Assembly: GCA_024697645.1 (NCBI GenBank)
Contig: JAILFH010000093.1
Span: 1 to 64,000, forward strand
DNA length: 64,000 nt
From: Prevotella sp.
GTDB lineage: Bacteria > Bacteroidota > Bacteroidia > Bacteroidales > Bacteroidaceae
Direction of reading: 5' to 3'
Shown here: positions 7,496 through 16,905 of the stretch, piece by piece
How the letters are laid out: each line of letters starts with the position of its first letter
Position numbering within the stretch: position 1 is the first letter of the stretch
Translations under genes and position numbers: made by a program
The notes under the pieces: model-generated
The model's database searches: none
Told to the model about the DNA's origin: nothing
What the model saw: the letters and a program-made list of their open reading frames with translations, nothing else

Positions 7496-10186
7496 TTATT
7501 TCACGATAATCTTCTCGCCTTTTCCGTCAGCGTTCTGGCGAATGACGATTCCACGAGTAGCAGTAGGAATGCGGCGACCCTGCAAGTCGTAGAGAACGTT
7601 GGTCGCATTGCTTTCGCTGTCGGCAGAAACTGTGCTGATTCCATCAACCACATCTGCCATCACAGCCTTCACCTCGTCGGCGCTGAGCGCATAGTTGAAG
7701 ATGCGAACATCGTCCATATAGCCGCGGAACTTAGACACGGAACTGTTCTGAGCACGACCGAGATAGTTCAGGACAAGTTCGAGGTCGGTTGGTTTCAGGT
7801 CGAAGTCGGAACTGGAAGCAACTTCCTCACCATCGAGGAACAAAGCCACACGTCCTTCTGCAACCGAAACAGCCAAGTGCTTCCACTGGCGAAGCGGCAC
7901 ACGGGCACCTGAATATTCCAACGACTGAGTGTTCTCGCCGTCACTCATGACAAACGTCATATAACGGCCTGCACTCGGCGTGAGATACATATACTTGTTG
8001 CTACCATTACCAAAGTCGAAGAAGCGCTGATTGGCATTCGTGTTGCTCTGCCAATAAATCCAACCCGTCACGGTCAGTTCATCGCTGTTGCCAACCTCGT
8101 AAGGCAGTTGAATGAAACTGCTGGAGCCATCGAAACGATAGGAATACGAACCAGAGGCATACTGCGTAATATAGGTGCCGGAAGTGCCTTCAACAGCGTC
8201 GAATCCATTCTCGGAGAGGTCCTGCATGTTTTCTTCGAAATCCCAACATGCCACAAGACCTTTCTCTTTCGAAGTGCAAACCTCTACGGAAATCGTTGGC
8301 TCCGACTGATTCTCCGACAAGTCGATGGCCTTGATGCGATATTCATAGTCAATGCCCTGACGGCAAGTGTTGTCGATATAGGCCGTTGTCGCAACCTTAC
8401 GGGCAATCGTGTTCCAGTCGTCAGTACCCTTCACGGCGCGAAGAATCATGTAGCCAGCAAGGTCGGCTTCGGTATTTGCTGTCCACTGAAGAACCACTGA
8501 AGCAAGTTGACCCTCAGCCGTCAAGCCTGTAGGAGTGGCAGGAGCATCGGTCTCGCACTCGACATCAAGAGGCAAAATGCGCCACATCTGACGAAGAAGC
8601 GACTTCGCATCAGTTGCCAGATAGTTCTGGCGGATGTTTATATTCTGCTGTGAGCTATAAGTTTCAATCTCGAGATAGAGACCCGACTCACGATTGCGGA
8701 TGAAATAGCTTCCGTCGCCAGCATACTCAAGATACCACTGCTCGTTGATGTCGTTATTGGCATTGTAGCTGATGATATTGGCCACACTTGTCGAATGGTT
8801 GTTCACATTCATATAGTAGCCATTCCGGCAATTGGTGATTTTATAGAAGCTATAGTCGCCACCAATGCGCTCATCGACCTTCTCAATGTTCCACTGCTGT
8901 GTCGTAGCACCAGTGTATCGTTGCTGGCAGATGTTGGAGCTATTCACCGCGACAACCAGTTTCGACGCCATATTCATTATCTTATATTGGCCTGCAGTGA
9001 TTGCCGTAGGAGGCACATCGGCTCCATAATCGATATTGATGACGCGTTCGGCATTGGTCTGACCACTCTGATATCCTGTTCCACCAGGAATCTGCATGAA
9101 GAATGTACGCTGTGGACCTTCGCCCTCGAAATAGACATCGCGGTCGGTAGAGATAAATTGGAAAGAAGATGTGTTGGCCTGTCGCTCGGAAGAGCCAACA
9201 AATGCTTTTGCACCACCAGCTTCATCGTCGCGATAGACGCTGGCTGCCGTCCACTTCGAACGATTCTCAGCATAACCGATACGCGAACCGTTGTTGCTGA
9301 TGCGACAGAACTCACCACGAGCACGGCTGTCGAAGCCCCACCAGATGCCTGCCTTCATTCCATATTCTGCACCGACCATAGCTTCGCCCACGTTGTGGAG
9401 CTCATCGGCATAGGGATAATTTCCGTCGGAACTCACCAGACTGAAGAAATTGGCGTAGGTATCGAAGCTGCCAGCAAGCTGATGGGTATTGCCCCAGTCA
9501 ACATAGGGTTTCACGGCATTGTACCAGGACTGGGCCTGATCGCAGTTGAGGGTATTGCCAGCAGAGATAGCGATGTCGGGGAACTGCTCCTTCAGGAGGC
9601 GTGCTATTTCCTTGAAATCACTCTTGCTGCCCTGATTCCAGGGAGTATAGTCAGGTTCATTGAACGGAGAGAGCGCAATGACCTTATGCTTGGGATAATT
9701 CTCCTGAATATATTTGGTCGTTGCGGCAATCGTAGCTACCCAATGGTCAATATCAGCATTGTTGTTAGAGCAATAATAGTCGTCCACACCAGCTTCCTGA
9801 TCACTGTTGAGGATAATGTCGCAAGTGTCGCTAATCAAGTTGATATTGTTCATGCGGGCTCTCACCATATTCCGCTGCGAACTTGTAAGCGCTGTGTCGC
9901 CAACAAGAGCAGCATCTGTGCGGAAACAACCACGAGCCATCGTGAGATTTTCCTTACCAATATGGTTTATACCACGTCGGACGTTGCCTGAACTATTCCA
10001 AGCTGTATCCATTCCCCAGCGAATGGGTAGTTTGATGCCCTCGTCACTCAGGCGGAAAGGAACATTCACTTCGGCTTCAGACACGGGCTGCAAGTAGATA
10101 CTTGACGAAACCCTGTCGGTGGTCTGAGCTGCAACACTTGTTGCAACAAGCGATAATCCAACGAATAGAATTTTCACTTTGTTCAT
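7496..10186 (-). CDS. Multidomain secreted glycoside hydrolase (GH-A clan-like) with ricin-type, FN3 and LamG-like domains
   Basis: An 896-residue protein with a signal peptide (to about residue 20, VAAQ). The catalytic TIM-barrel region covers roughly 40-390: ALSPFNEPDY gives a clan GH-A acid/base Glu at 177, and MVGAEYG a candidate nucleophile Glu at 274. A ricin-B-like trefoil follows (about 395-545, QQW motifs), then an FN3 domain (about 550-640), a LamG/concanavalin-like domain (about 650-840), and a C-terminal segment NVLYDLQGRRIP...GEKIIVK resembling the type IX secretion-type tail of Bacteroidales. The GH family and substrate are not recognised with confidence; GH30 or an unclassified GH-A family are possible. 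It lies 14 bases downstream of the YfhO-type gene, so the two are probably cotranscribed. Confidence 0.78.
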   Translation of the reverse strand: MNKVKILFVGLSLVATSVAAQTTDRVSSSIYLQPVSEAEVNVPFRLSDEGIKLPIRWGMDTAWNSSGNVRRGINHIGKENLTMARGCFRTDAALVGDTALTSSQRNMVRARMNNINLISDTCDIILNSDQEAGVDDYYCSNNNADIDHWVATIAATTKYIQENYPKHKVIALSPFNEPDYTPWNQGSKSDFKEIARLLKEQFPDIAISAGNTLNCDQAQSWYNAVKPYVDWGNTHQLAGSFDTYANFFSLVSSDGNYPYADELHNVGEAMVGAEYGMKAGIWWGFDSRARGEFCRISNNGSRIGYAENRSKWTAASVYRDDEAGGAKAFVGSSERQANTSSFQFISTDRDVYFEGEGPQRTFFMQIPGGTGYQSGQTNAERVINIDYGADVPPTAITAGQYKIMNMASKLVVAVNSSNICQQRYTGATTQQWNIEKVDERIGGDYSFYKITNCRNGYYMNVNNHSTSVANIISYNANNDINEQWYLEYAGDGSYFIRNRESGLYLEIETYSSQQNINIRQNYLATDAKSLLRQMWRILPLDVECETDAPATPTGLTAEGQLASVVLQWTANTEADLAGYMILRAVKGTDDWNTIARKVATTAYIDNTCRQGIDYEYRIKAIDLSENQSEPTISVEVCTSKEKGLVACWDFEENMQDLSENGFDAVEGTSGTYITQYASGSYSYRFDGSSSFIQLPYEVGNSDELTVTGWIYWQSNTNANQRFFDFGNGSNKYMYLTPSAGRYMTFVMSDGENTQSLEYSGARVPLRQWKHLAVSVAEGRVALFLDGEEVASSSDFDLKPTDLELVLNYLGRAQNSSVSKFRGYMDDVRIFNYALSADEVKAVMADVVDGISTVSADSESNATNVLYDLQGRRIPTATRGIVIRQNADGKGEKIIVK

Positions 10187-10200
10187 AGCTATGTTTAGTT

Positions 10201-12762
10201 TTATTGTTTGGTCACGGACTCATTCTTCCTGCGGAACTTTACAACGATTCCACCCACCACAGCCAGCAAGAGCAGCAACGAAGCCACATAGGCAACGGTT
10301 TCTGTCCGGCGAAGCGACTGAGGCTTGAACGTAAGCACAACCTCATGTTCGCCTGGCTTCAGATTCATGGCGCGCAACACATAGTTCACACGACCCAGTT
10401 CGGCTTTCTCACCATCGACGGTGGCCGTCCAGCCTGGATAGTAGATTTCTGAGAACACGACAACGCCTCCCTTTCCTGAGCGAACGTTATACTTCAACTC
10501 ATTAGGTTCATAAGCAGTCAGCGTGACAACTGAAGCGGTATCTTGAACGACAGCCTCACCGAGCTGTTCCTTAAACTTCTGGTCGGCAACAGCCACATGG
10601 CGCAGATTCACCTTGCCCACATTCTCGATTTCCTCGTTGGCATTCTTCACATAGACGAGTTTGTCGACAAACCACGCGTTTCCGTATGCATAAGGATTCA
10701 TGATGGGAACAGTCTGACCACCTTGCAGCGGCATGATGACATACTTCATGTTGAGCATGTTGAGCACAGGATAAATCGAGTCGCCCGCTACCTGTGTCAT
10801 ATCGCCCTGAGCCTCAGCAATGGCTGGCATCATCTTCTGCATTTCGGGTGCGATGTGAGCCTCTATCAATTCCTGATAACGACGCAACTTAGCAGCATGA
10901 TAACCGCCAATCGACTTATGATAATATGATGTCTCGTTCTCGTTGAATGTGTTGCTGGCGAGATTCAGCACACGATAGTCGAGCGACTTGTCCTCCAGAA
11001 TCTGGCGGTCGGTAGCCGTCATCTCCTGAGGCATTTCGCGAACGCTCTTCTCTACAAACATGTCGTCGTTCAGATAGCGCTTGTTCACGCTCCACATGTC
11101 AATCAGACAGAGCAGCGCCATACCACAGACGGCATAGAATTGATTGCTTTTCTGCTTCGTACGGATAGCCCAAAGCAATAGAGCCGCGCCAATCGTAATC
11201 ACAAGGAATGAGCGCCAGCAGTCGGCTGTGAAGATGCTCTGGCGAACTTCACGCAAATTAGCCAACAGCGGATTCAGTTGTTCTGGCGGGAACTGCGACA
11301 AGGCGTTCATCTCCTGTGTGGAAACGAAATCACCAAAGAACATTCTGGGCATCAGAGCAAAGAGAACGCAGGCTCCTGCCGTCAGCGCATAACTCACGAG
11401 AATGGGCTTCTGATATTTCTCGCTTGTCGTGGGAGTCTTTGCTGTATCAGTCTTTGAAAAGCCCCACCAACCATCGCCTAGCACTTTGCCCAAGGCCATC
11501 ATGGCGAGCAGAGGAATCGTGAACTCAGCAATTACGAGGATAGATGCAACAGTTCGGAACTTCGCATACATGGGCACATTGTCGATGAAGAAGTCGGTCA
11601 GCCCCATGAAGTTCTTACCCCAGGAAAGCATGATGGAGAGAATGGTCGCAATGAGCAAAGCCCATTTCATAGGACCTTTCACGACGTAGATTCCCAGTAT
11701 GAACAGCATCAGCACAAACGCTCCGACATAGACGGGACCACTCGTCATCGGCTGCTCACCCCAATATTGACCAATCTGCTGATAGATGGGCAGATAGTTG
11801 GCATCGGCCTTCTCCATCGCCTTCTCGTTACGGGCGAGAGGTACTGAAGCACCACCTTTCGTATTTGGAACAAGCAGCGTCCAAGTCTCACCAATACCAT
11901 ACGACCACTGGGTGATATAGTCGCGCTCCAAACCGCTCGAGGTTTGGTTCTCGGTATTGGGTTTCACAAGTTCGCTCTTACCACGCATGGTCTCCTTCGA
12001 GTATTCCCAAGTGTGATAGAGGTTGGAGAGATTGATGCAAATACCTACTGCCGCTGCCGCCAGACAAACCGCTGTTGCCTTCACGACATGCTTCCAACCC
12101 TTGGCCTCAGCATAGCGACTGGTCAGACTTTGCACGATGAACGCAATAGCCATCAGCAAGATGACGAACAAATAATAATAGGTCATCTGCACGTGGTTAG
12201 CCTTCACCTCAAAGGCAGCAAACAGGGCTGTGAGGATGAATCCCCAAAGGTATTTCCCTCGATAGGCCAGCACGATACCTGCAATCATCGGTGGAAGATA
12301 GGCAAGTGCCCAGACCTTCCAGATGTGTCCTGCAGCAATGATAATGAAGAAATAACTGGAGAATGCCCAAACCAAACTGCCAAGTACAGCAAGTTCGCGA
12401 CGGAAGTCGAAGGCACGCATCAGAATGTAGAAGCCGAGCAAGTAGACAAAGACGTACCACACGTTTTCGGGCAGCCACAAATGGTAAGCATCCATGACTT
12501 TCGTCAGCACATCGGTACTCTTATACGAAGGCGACGTCTGATAGGTCGGCATTCCGCTGAACGTAGAGTTGGTCCAGCGGGTTCGCTCACCCGTCTTCTG
12601 CAGATACTCCAATGCCTCCTGACCTGCACCACGTCCTGCTGATGTATCATGCTGATAAAGGATTCGACCTTCTAGGTCGGCTGGCATGAAATAGGCAAAC
12701 GCGATAAAGGCAAACAATACCACTGCCAGCAGGTCTGGCAGATACTTCTTCAATTTCTCCAT
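10201..12762 (-). CDS. YfhO-family multi-spanning membrane protein
   Basis: About 853 residues starting MEKLKKYLPDLLAVVLFAFIAF. Around a dozen hydrophobic segments are visible, with a large extracytoplasmic C-terminal domain (FSEIYYPGWTATVDGEKAEL near residue 770) and a final membrane anchor, the layout of YfhO proteins. YfhO is a GT-C-like family linked in some Gram-positives to glycosylation of lipoteichoic acid; its role in Bacteroidetes is not established. An open frame extends upstream to 13353, but the -7 element at 12793-12800 places the start at 12762 (or 12771, MQLMEKL). The glycosidase gene follows after 14 bases. Confidence 0.85.
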   Translation of the reverse strand: MEKLKKYLPDLLAVVLFAFIAFAYFMPADLEGRILYQHDTSAGRGAGQEALEYLQKTGERTRWTNSTFSGMPTYQTSPSYKSTDVLTKVMDAYHLWLPENVWYVFVYLLGFYILMRAFDFRRELAVLGSLVWAFSSYFFIIIAAGHIWKVWALAYLPPMIAGIVLAYRGKYLWGFILTALFAAFEVKANHVQMTYYYLFVILLMAIAFIVQSLTSRYAEAKGWKHVVKATAVCLAAAAVGICINLSNLYHTWEYSKETMRGKSELVKPNTENQTSSGLERDYITQWSYGIGETWTLLVPNTKGGASVPLARNEKAMEKADANYLPIYQQIGQYWGEQPMTSGPVYVGAFVLMLFILGIYVVKGPMKWALLIATILSIMLSWGKNFMGLTDFFIDNVPMYAKFRTVASILVIAEFTIPLLAMMALGKVLGDGWWGFSKTDTAKTPTTSEKYQKPILVSYALTAGACVLFALMPRMFFGDFVSTQEMNALSQFPPEQLNPLLANLREVRQSIFTADCWRSFLVITIGAALLLWAIRTKQKSNQFYAVCGMALLCLIDMWSVNKRYLNDDMFVEKSVREMPQEMTATDRQILEDKSLDYRVLNLASNTFNENETSYYHKSIGGYHAAKLRRYQELIEAHIAPEMQKMMPAIAEAQGDMTQVAGDSIYPVLNMLNMKYVIMPLQGGQTVPIMNPYAYGNAWFVDKLVYVKNANEEIENVGKVNLRHVAVADQKFKEQLGEAVVQDTASVVTLTAYEPNELKYNVRSGKGGVVVFSEIYYPGWTATVDGEKAELGRVNYVLRAMNLKPGEHEVVLTFKPQSLRRTETVAYVASLLLLLAVVGGIVVKFRRKNESVTKQ

Positions 12763-12792
12763 AAGTTGCATATAAACGTTTATATTTGCGCA

Positions 12793-12800
12793 CAAAGTTA
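12793..12800 (-). promoter_or_regulatory. Bacteroidetes -7 element for the YfhO-type gene
   Basis: TAACTTTG on the minus strand, 31 bases from the chosen ATG at 12762. It rules out the longer upstream reading frame. Confidence 0.6.
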
Positions 12801-12842
12801 CAGAAAGTTTTGCAGATTGCAAAGCATTTCGGGAAATTTTCG

Positions 12843-12850
12843 TATCTTTG
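12843..12850 (+). promoter_or_regulatory. Bacteroidetes -7 element for mtnN
   Basis: TATCTTTG, 50 bases before the mtnN ATG. It also shows that upstream in-frame codons from 12766 are not translated. Confidence 0.6.
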
Positions 12851-12900
12851 CAGCGACAAACAAGCAAACAGTTCAGAAAAATACCTTTAAAAACAACAAC

Positions 12901-13569
12901 ATGAAAATAGGAATCATTGTTGCAATGGAGAAAGAGTTGCGCGAACTGAAGGAAGTCTTCGGCGACGATTCGCGTTACGTCATCATGCAATGTGGCATTG
13001 GTAAGGTGAATGCAGCCATCGGTACTTCGGAAATGATTCGCAAGCATCAGCCCGACGTCATCATCTCCAGCGGATGTGCTGGTGGAAACGGCTCCGACCT
13101 GCATGTACAGGACGTTGTTGTGAGTTCGGAGTTGGTCTATCATGACGTCTATTGCGGTAAGGCCATCGACGACAGCACTCAATATGGACAGGTTCAGGGA
13201 ATGCCGGCACGCTTCAAGGCTGACGAACGGCTGCTCGCTGTGGCTCAGCAGTTCACAGCAAAAGATTTCCCGATATCTGTTAAGACTGGACTTATCGTCA
13301 CTGGCGACTGGTTTGTTGATTCGAAAGAAAAGATGCGCGAGATTGTCGGACACTTCCCTGAGGCAAAAGCCGTTGATATGGAATCGTGCGCTATTGCTCA
13401 GACTTGCTACGCCTACAACGTTCCGTTCATTTCATTCCGCATCATCAGCGACATTCCCTTGCAAGACACCGATGCTTCACAGTATCACGATTTCTGGTCA
13501 CAAATGGCAAGTCGTTCGTTCCAGGTTACCCGGACCTTCGTTGAAGCCCTACAGAAAGCACCATTCTAA
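12901..13569 (+). CDS. mtnN: 5'-methylthioadenosine/S-adenosylhomocysteine nucleosidase
   Basis: A 222-residue cytosolic enzyme of the purine nucleoside phosphorylase superfamily. It begins MKIGIIVAMEKELRELKEVF; the glycine-rich SSGCAGG segment and the nucleoside-binding VDMESCAIAQTC are characteristic, and FRIISDIPLQDTD carries the catalytic Asp region. It hydrolyses S-adenosylhomocysteine to adenine and S-ribosylhomocysteine, the substrate of LuxS encoded 70 bases downstream. Normal length. The start at 12901 is set by the promoter at 12843. Confidence 0.95.
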   Translation: MKIGIIVAMEKELRELKEVFGDDSRYVIMQCGIGKVNAAIGTSEMIRKHQPDVIISSGCAGGNGSDLHVQDVVVSSELVYHDVYCGKAIDDSTQYGQVQGMPARFKADERLLAVAQQFTAKDFPISVKTGLIVTGDWFVDSKEKMREIVGHFPEAKAVDMESCAIAQTCYAYNVPFISFRIISDIPLQDTDASQYHDFWSQMASRSFQVTRTFVEALQKAPF

Positions 13570-13639
13570 ATATTCAAATCACTCTATTTTTAAGAAATAT
13601 CCTCCCCTCTAATCACTCCCGACTAAAAACTTCCCAACT

Positions 13640-14119
13640 ATGGATAAAATCCCATCATTTACCATTGACCACTGTCGCCTGAAACGCGGCATCTATGTCT
13701 CACGAAAAGATAGCGTGGGTGGGGAAATCGTCACCACTTTCGACATTCGCATGAAGGAACCCAATCGTGAGCCCGTTCTTCATAATGGCGCGATTCATAC
13801 CATCGAACATCTCGCCGCCACTTATCTGCGCAACGACGAAGAGTGGAAAGACCGCATTGTCTATTGGGGACCGATGGGCTGCCTCACAGGCAACTATCTG
13901 CTGTTGAAGGGAGACTACACGTCACGAGATATTGTCGACCTGATGCGTCGTACGTTCCGCTTCATTGCTGATTTCGAGGGGGAAATTCCCGGTGCTGCAC
14001 CGCGCGACTGCGGCAACTACTTGCTTCACGACCTTCCTATGGCCCGTCTCGAAGCCCGCCGCTATCTCGAGGAAGTACTTGAGAAGATTCAACCCGAGAA
14101 TCTTGAATACCCAGAATAG
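13640..14119 (+). CDS. luxS: S-ribosylhomocysteine lyase
   Basis: A 159-residue metalloenzyme. The metal ligands are visible: H53 and H57 in HTIEHLAAT (with E56 as the catalytic base) and C124 in PRDCGNYLLHDL. C81 in GPMGCLTGNY matches the catalytic Cys. It cleaves S-ribosylhomocysteine to homocysteine and DPD, the precursor of autoinducer-2. With mtnN immediately upstream it completes the two-step recycling of S-adenosylhomocysteine. No AI-2 receptor gene is nearby, so metabolic recycling may be the main role. Confidence 0.95.
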   Translation: MDKIPSFTIDHCRLKRGIYVSRKDSVGGEIVTTFDIRMKEPNREPVLHNGAIHTIEHLAATYLRNDEEWKDRIVYWGPMGCLTGNYLLLKGDYTSRDIVDLMRRTFRFIADFEGEIPGAAPRDCGNYLLHDLPMARLEARRYLEEVLEKIQPENLEYPE

Positions 14120-14357
14120 TGGAAAGTTGATAGTTGAGAGTTGAGAGTTATGATTTGCCTTGACTTATTGATATCTCAATTTTAAAAACTTCAACATTTT
14201 TCAATAAAGTTGATAGGGGCTCTCAATACTTCTCAACAAAATTCGGTAAAATCTCAACACCTTTCACCAAGAACAATTGGTCTCAACATTTCCTAAAAAC
14301 CCAAAGGTTTCAACATAACAAAAGGCTCTCAATACCTAAACTAAAATCATTAAGAAT
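14120..14357. other. Intergenic region with TCTCAA-word repeats
   Basis: The first 30 bases hold 3-4 copies of AGTTGAGAGTTGA-like words, the reverse complement of the repeat at 3366. The rest is AT-rich and carries TCTCAA(C/T)A six or so times at irregular spacing of about 25-40 bases. No terminator or clear TAnnTTTG element is seen. Confidence 0.5.
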
Positions 14358-16037
14358 ATGCTTCAGATTCGCTGTAAGAACAATAACATCACGAAGAGTT
14401 TCCCTGAGGGAGCCTCGCTACTCGATGTCTACCAAGAGTTTGCCAATGAACTGCAGATTCCCAACCCTGTTGTGGCTGCAAAAGTGAACAACACAGCGCA
14501 GGGATTGAAGTTCCGCCTTTTCCAGAACCGAGACGTTGAGTTTGTTGACGCAAGCGATGGTCCTGGTCACCGCGTCTACGTGCGCTCGCTCTGCTTCGTG
14601 CTCTACAAGGCTACACAAGACCTTTTCCCCGGTTCGAAGTTGTTCATCGAGCACACCATTTCTCGTGGCTACTATTGCAACTTCAAGAAACGCAACAATG
14701 AGGCTTTGGCTGAGGGCGATGTTGAAAACATCAGAAACCGCATGCAGGAAATCATCAATCTCGATATGCCTTTCCGCCGCAACGAAGCCACAACCGAAGA
14801 GGCCGTGCGAGTCTTTGCTGAACGCGGTTTTTCGGATAAAGTAAAGTTGCTGGAAACCAGCGGACAAATCTACACAGACTATTACACGCTTGGCGATACG
14901 GCCGACTATTATTACGGTCCGCTCGTGCCATCTGCCGGCTATCTGACCGTATGGGGATTGGAGCCTTATCACGATGGTATGCTGCTGCGAGTTCCCGACT
15001 GGAACGACCCTTCCCGACTGGCCGAAAAGGTTGATATGCCGAAAACCTATGAGATGTTTGCCGAGAAGACTCGCTGGGACATCATCATGCGCCTGTCGAA
15101 TGCAGGCGATGTGAACAAAGCCATTCTCAAAGGTCACGCTTCGGAACTGATTCAGGTAAGTGAGGCACTGCAAGAGAAGAAGATTGTGCAGATTGCTGAG
15201 GAGATCGACCGCCGTTTCCATCAGGAAGAAAACCCCGTGCGCATTGTGCTCATCACGGGTCCCAGCAGTTCGGGTAAGACCACCTTCTGCAAGCGTTTGT
15301 CGATACAGTTGCTCGCATGCGGTCTGCGTCCTTATTCAGTTTCTACCGACGACTATTTCGTCAATCGTGTCGACACACCGCTTTTGCCCAATGGCGATTA
15401 CGACTTCGACAATGTCGAGACTGTAGAATACAAACTGCTCGAAGATCATCTCTCACGTCTGATGCAAGGAGAGCGAGTGGAAGTTCCGGAGTACAACTTC
15501 ACTACTGGCAAGCGCGAATGGAACGGCAAGAAACTGAAACTCTCCAACGACACTGTGCTCATCATTGAAGGCATTCACGCCCTGAACCCACTTCTCACAA
15601 AGGCAATTCCCGATTCAGCGAAGTTCAAAATCTACATCTCCGCACTCACGAGCGTCTCGCTCGACGACCACAACTGGGTTCCCGTGCGTGACAACAGATT
15701 GCTACGACGAATCATCCGCGACTACAACAAAGGTGCTTACACTGCTCAGCAAACCATCAGTCAGTGGAAGAATGTCTGCGAGGCCGAAGACAAGTGGATT
15801 TTCCCCTATCAGGAAACAGCCGACGTGATGTTCAATTCGGCGCTCAACATTGAGTTTGCTGTGCTGCGTCCGCATGCAGAGATTATCCTTGCAGCAGTAC
15901 CGAAGAACTGCCCAGAATACACTGATGCCCATCGCCTACTGAAATTCCTCCACTACTTCATGCCTGTGAGCGATAAGGAGATTCCGCCCACCAGCATCAT
16001 GCGAGAATTCGTCGGTGGTTCGAGTTTCAAGTATTAG
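14358..16037 (+). CDS. TGS-domain nucleoside (uridine-type) kinase
   Basis: A 559-residue protein. The N-terminal ~70 residues resemble a TGS domain, followed by a segment like the second additional domain of threonyl-tRNA synthetase (FIEHTISRGYYC). The C-terminal half is a P-loop phosphoribulokinase/uridine kinase domain with Walker A GPSSSGKTTFCKRL at residue 301 and STDDYFVNR. This fusion is known in Bacteroidetes, Firmicutes and Thermotoga and annotated as a uridine-kinase-like nucleoside kinase. The phosphate acceptor is not certain. A clear terminator follows 25 bases after the stop. Confidence 0.88.
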   Translation: MLQIRCKNNNITKSFPEGASLLDVYQEFANELQIPNPVVAAKVNNTAQGLKFRLFQNRDVEFVDASDGPGHRVYVRSLCFVLYKATQDLFPGSKLFIEHTISRGYYCNFKKRNNEALAEGDVENIRNRMQEIINLDMPFRRNEATTEEAVRVFAERGFSDKVKLLETSGQIYTDYYTLGDTADYYYGPLVPSAGYLTVWGLEPYHDGMLLRVPDWNDPSRLAEKVDMPKTYEMFAEKTRWDIIMRLSNAGDVNKAILKGHASELIQVSEALQEKKIVQIAEEIDRRFHQEENPVRIVLITGPSSSGKTTFCKRLSIQLLACGLRPYSVSTDDYFVNRVDTPLLPNGDYDFDNVETVEYKLLEDHLSRLMQGERVEVPEYNFTTGKREWNGKKLKLSNDTVLIIEGIHALNPLLTKAIPDSAKFKIYISALTSVSLDDHNWVPVRDNRLLRRIIRDYNKGAYTAQQTISQWKNVCEAEDKWIFPYQETADVMFNSALNIEFAVLRPHAEIILAAVPKNCPEYTDAHRLLKFLHYFMPVSDKEIPPTSIMREFVGGSSFKY

Positions 16038-16062
16038 AAGCATAGCCTCCAAAACTAAAATT

Positions 16063-16097
16063 AGAGAATTTCTTTGTTTAGAGATTCTCTTTTTTTA
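16063..16097 (+). terminator. Intrinsic terminator of the nucleoside kinase
   Basis: An 11-bp stem (16063-16073 with 16080-16090, one G-U pair) with a 6-base loop, followed by seven T residues at 16091-16097. Confidence 0.9.
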
Positions 16098-16140
16098 TGA
16101 TGTAATTAAATAGAAGGATTGAGAATAACAATTTGCATCC

Positions 16141-16905
16141 CTATTCTCCTATCATAATATCTGAGAGGGTTGTACCTTTCGTAAGAACATCGAGATCAAC
16201 ATCCTTCTCGATTCCTGCCACGCGACCGTGCTCATCGCGCTGCCAGAGATAGAGGCGATGGGCTTTTTCCACAACGGGTGGGAATTCCCTATAATGGGCA
16301 ATAAACAATGGGAAATCATCGAATCGTGGCGTGAGACGCTGACCATAGAACTTCGCGTCAGCATAGATGAGCGGCTGAACTCCGTAATACTCCTGCACCA
16401 AATAGGCAAACAACGCAAGACTATCCTGCATCTGTCGAGGTGTCCATTGGCTCATACCGCTCCACTCTACATCAATCATTGGCAGCAGGTCCTGCTCCTC
16501 ACGCTTCACCTCGCGACTGAAGTTTATAAATTGCCCAACCACATCGCTCAACGACGACAGGAAATGGTACGAACCCACGAGAATCCCCTGCTTTCGGGCA
16601 CCCTCAACATTCTCCCGATAAGAAGGGTCTACGAGTGTACTGCCCTCGGTGGCTTTCACATAGACGAACTTCACCTTACCTTCTGCTGCAACCGAAGTCC
16701 AGTCGATGAAGCCTTGATGATGGCTCACATCAATTCCGTCGAAAGCACCTTCAGGACTTTCGAATACACCTATCGTTGCATCAAGTTGTTCAAGTGCATT
16801 CTCCCGCCTGATCACCTGCCAGAACACAAACACGATGAAACAGAGGGCTCCTGCCAAGAACAGCAAACTCAGGAAATGGTCAGCAATCCAACTCCGCTTG
16901 CCCAT
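16141..16905 (-). CDS. GH25 lysozyme (muramidase), membrane-anchored
   Basis: A 254-residue protein with an N-terminal transmembrane anchor (HFLSLLFLAGALCFIVFVFW, residues about 11-30). The GH25 signature follows: FDGIDVSHHQGFIDW with the catalytic Asp and PMIDVEWSG with the D-x-E pair. The YVKATEGS and SYHFLSS strands are typical. It should cut the N-acetylmuramic acid-N-acetylglucosamine bond of peptidoglycan in the periplasm. Its ATG overlaps the stop of the upstream TonB-like gene (TGATG), so translation is probably coupled in a three-gene operon. Confidence 0.92.
   Translation of the reverse strand: MGKRSWIADHFLSLLFLAGALCFIVFVFWQVIRRENALEQLDATIGVFESPEGAFDGIDVSHHQGFIDWTSVAAEGKVKFVYVKATEGSTLVDPSYRENVEGARKQGILVGSYHFLSSLSDVVGQFINFSREVKREEQDLLPMIDVEWSGMSQWTPRQMQDSLALFAYLVQEYYGVQPLIYADAKFYGQRLTPRFDDFPLFIAHYREFPPVVEKAHRLYLWQRDEHGRVAGIEKDVDLDVLTKGTTLSDIMIGE

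Noticed and set aside
8795..9991. 398-codon plus-strand frame
   Set aside because: It is antisense to the 896-residue glycosidase, whose catalytic motifs, signal peptide and domains are coherent.
12763..13353. Upstream extension of the YfhO-type reading frame (total 1050 codons)
   Set aside because: It overlaps mtnN on the other strand and lies upstream of a good TAACTTTG promoter. The family-like sequence starts at MEKLKKYL (12762).
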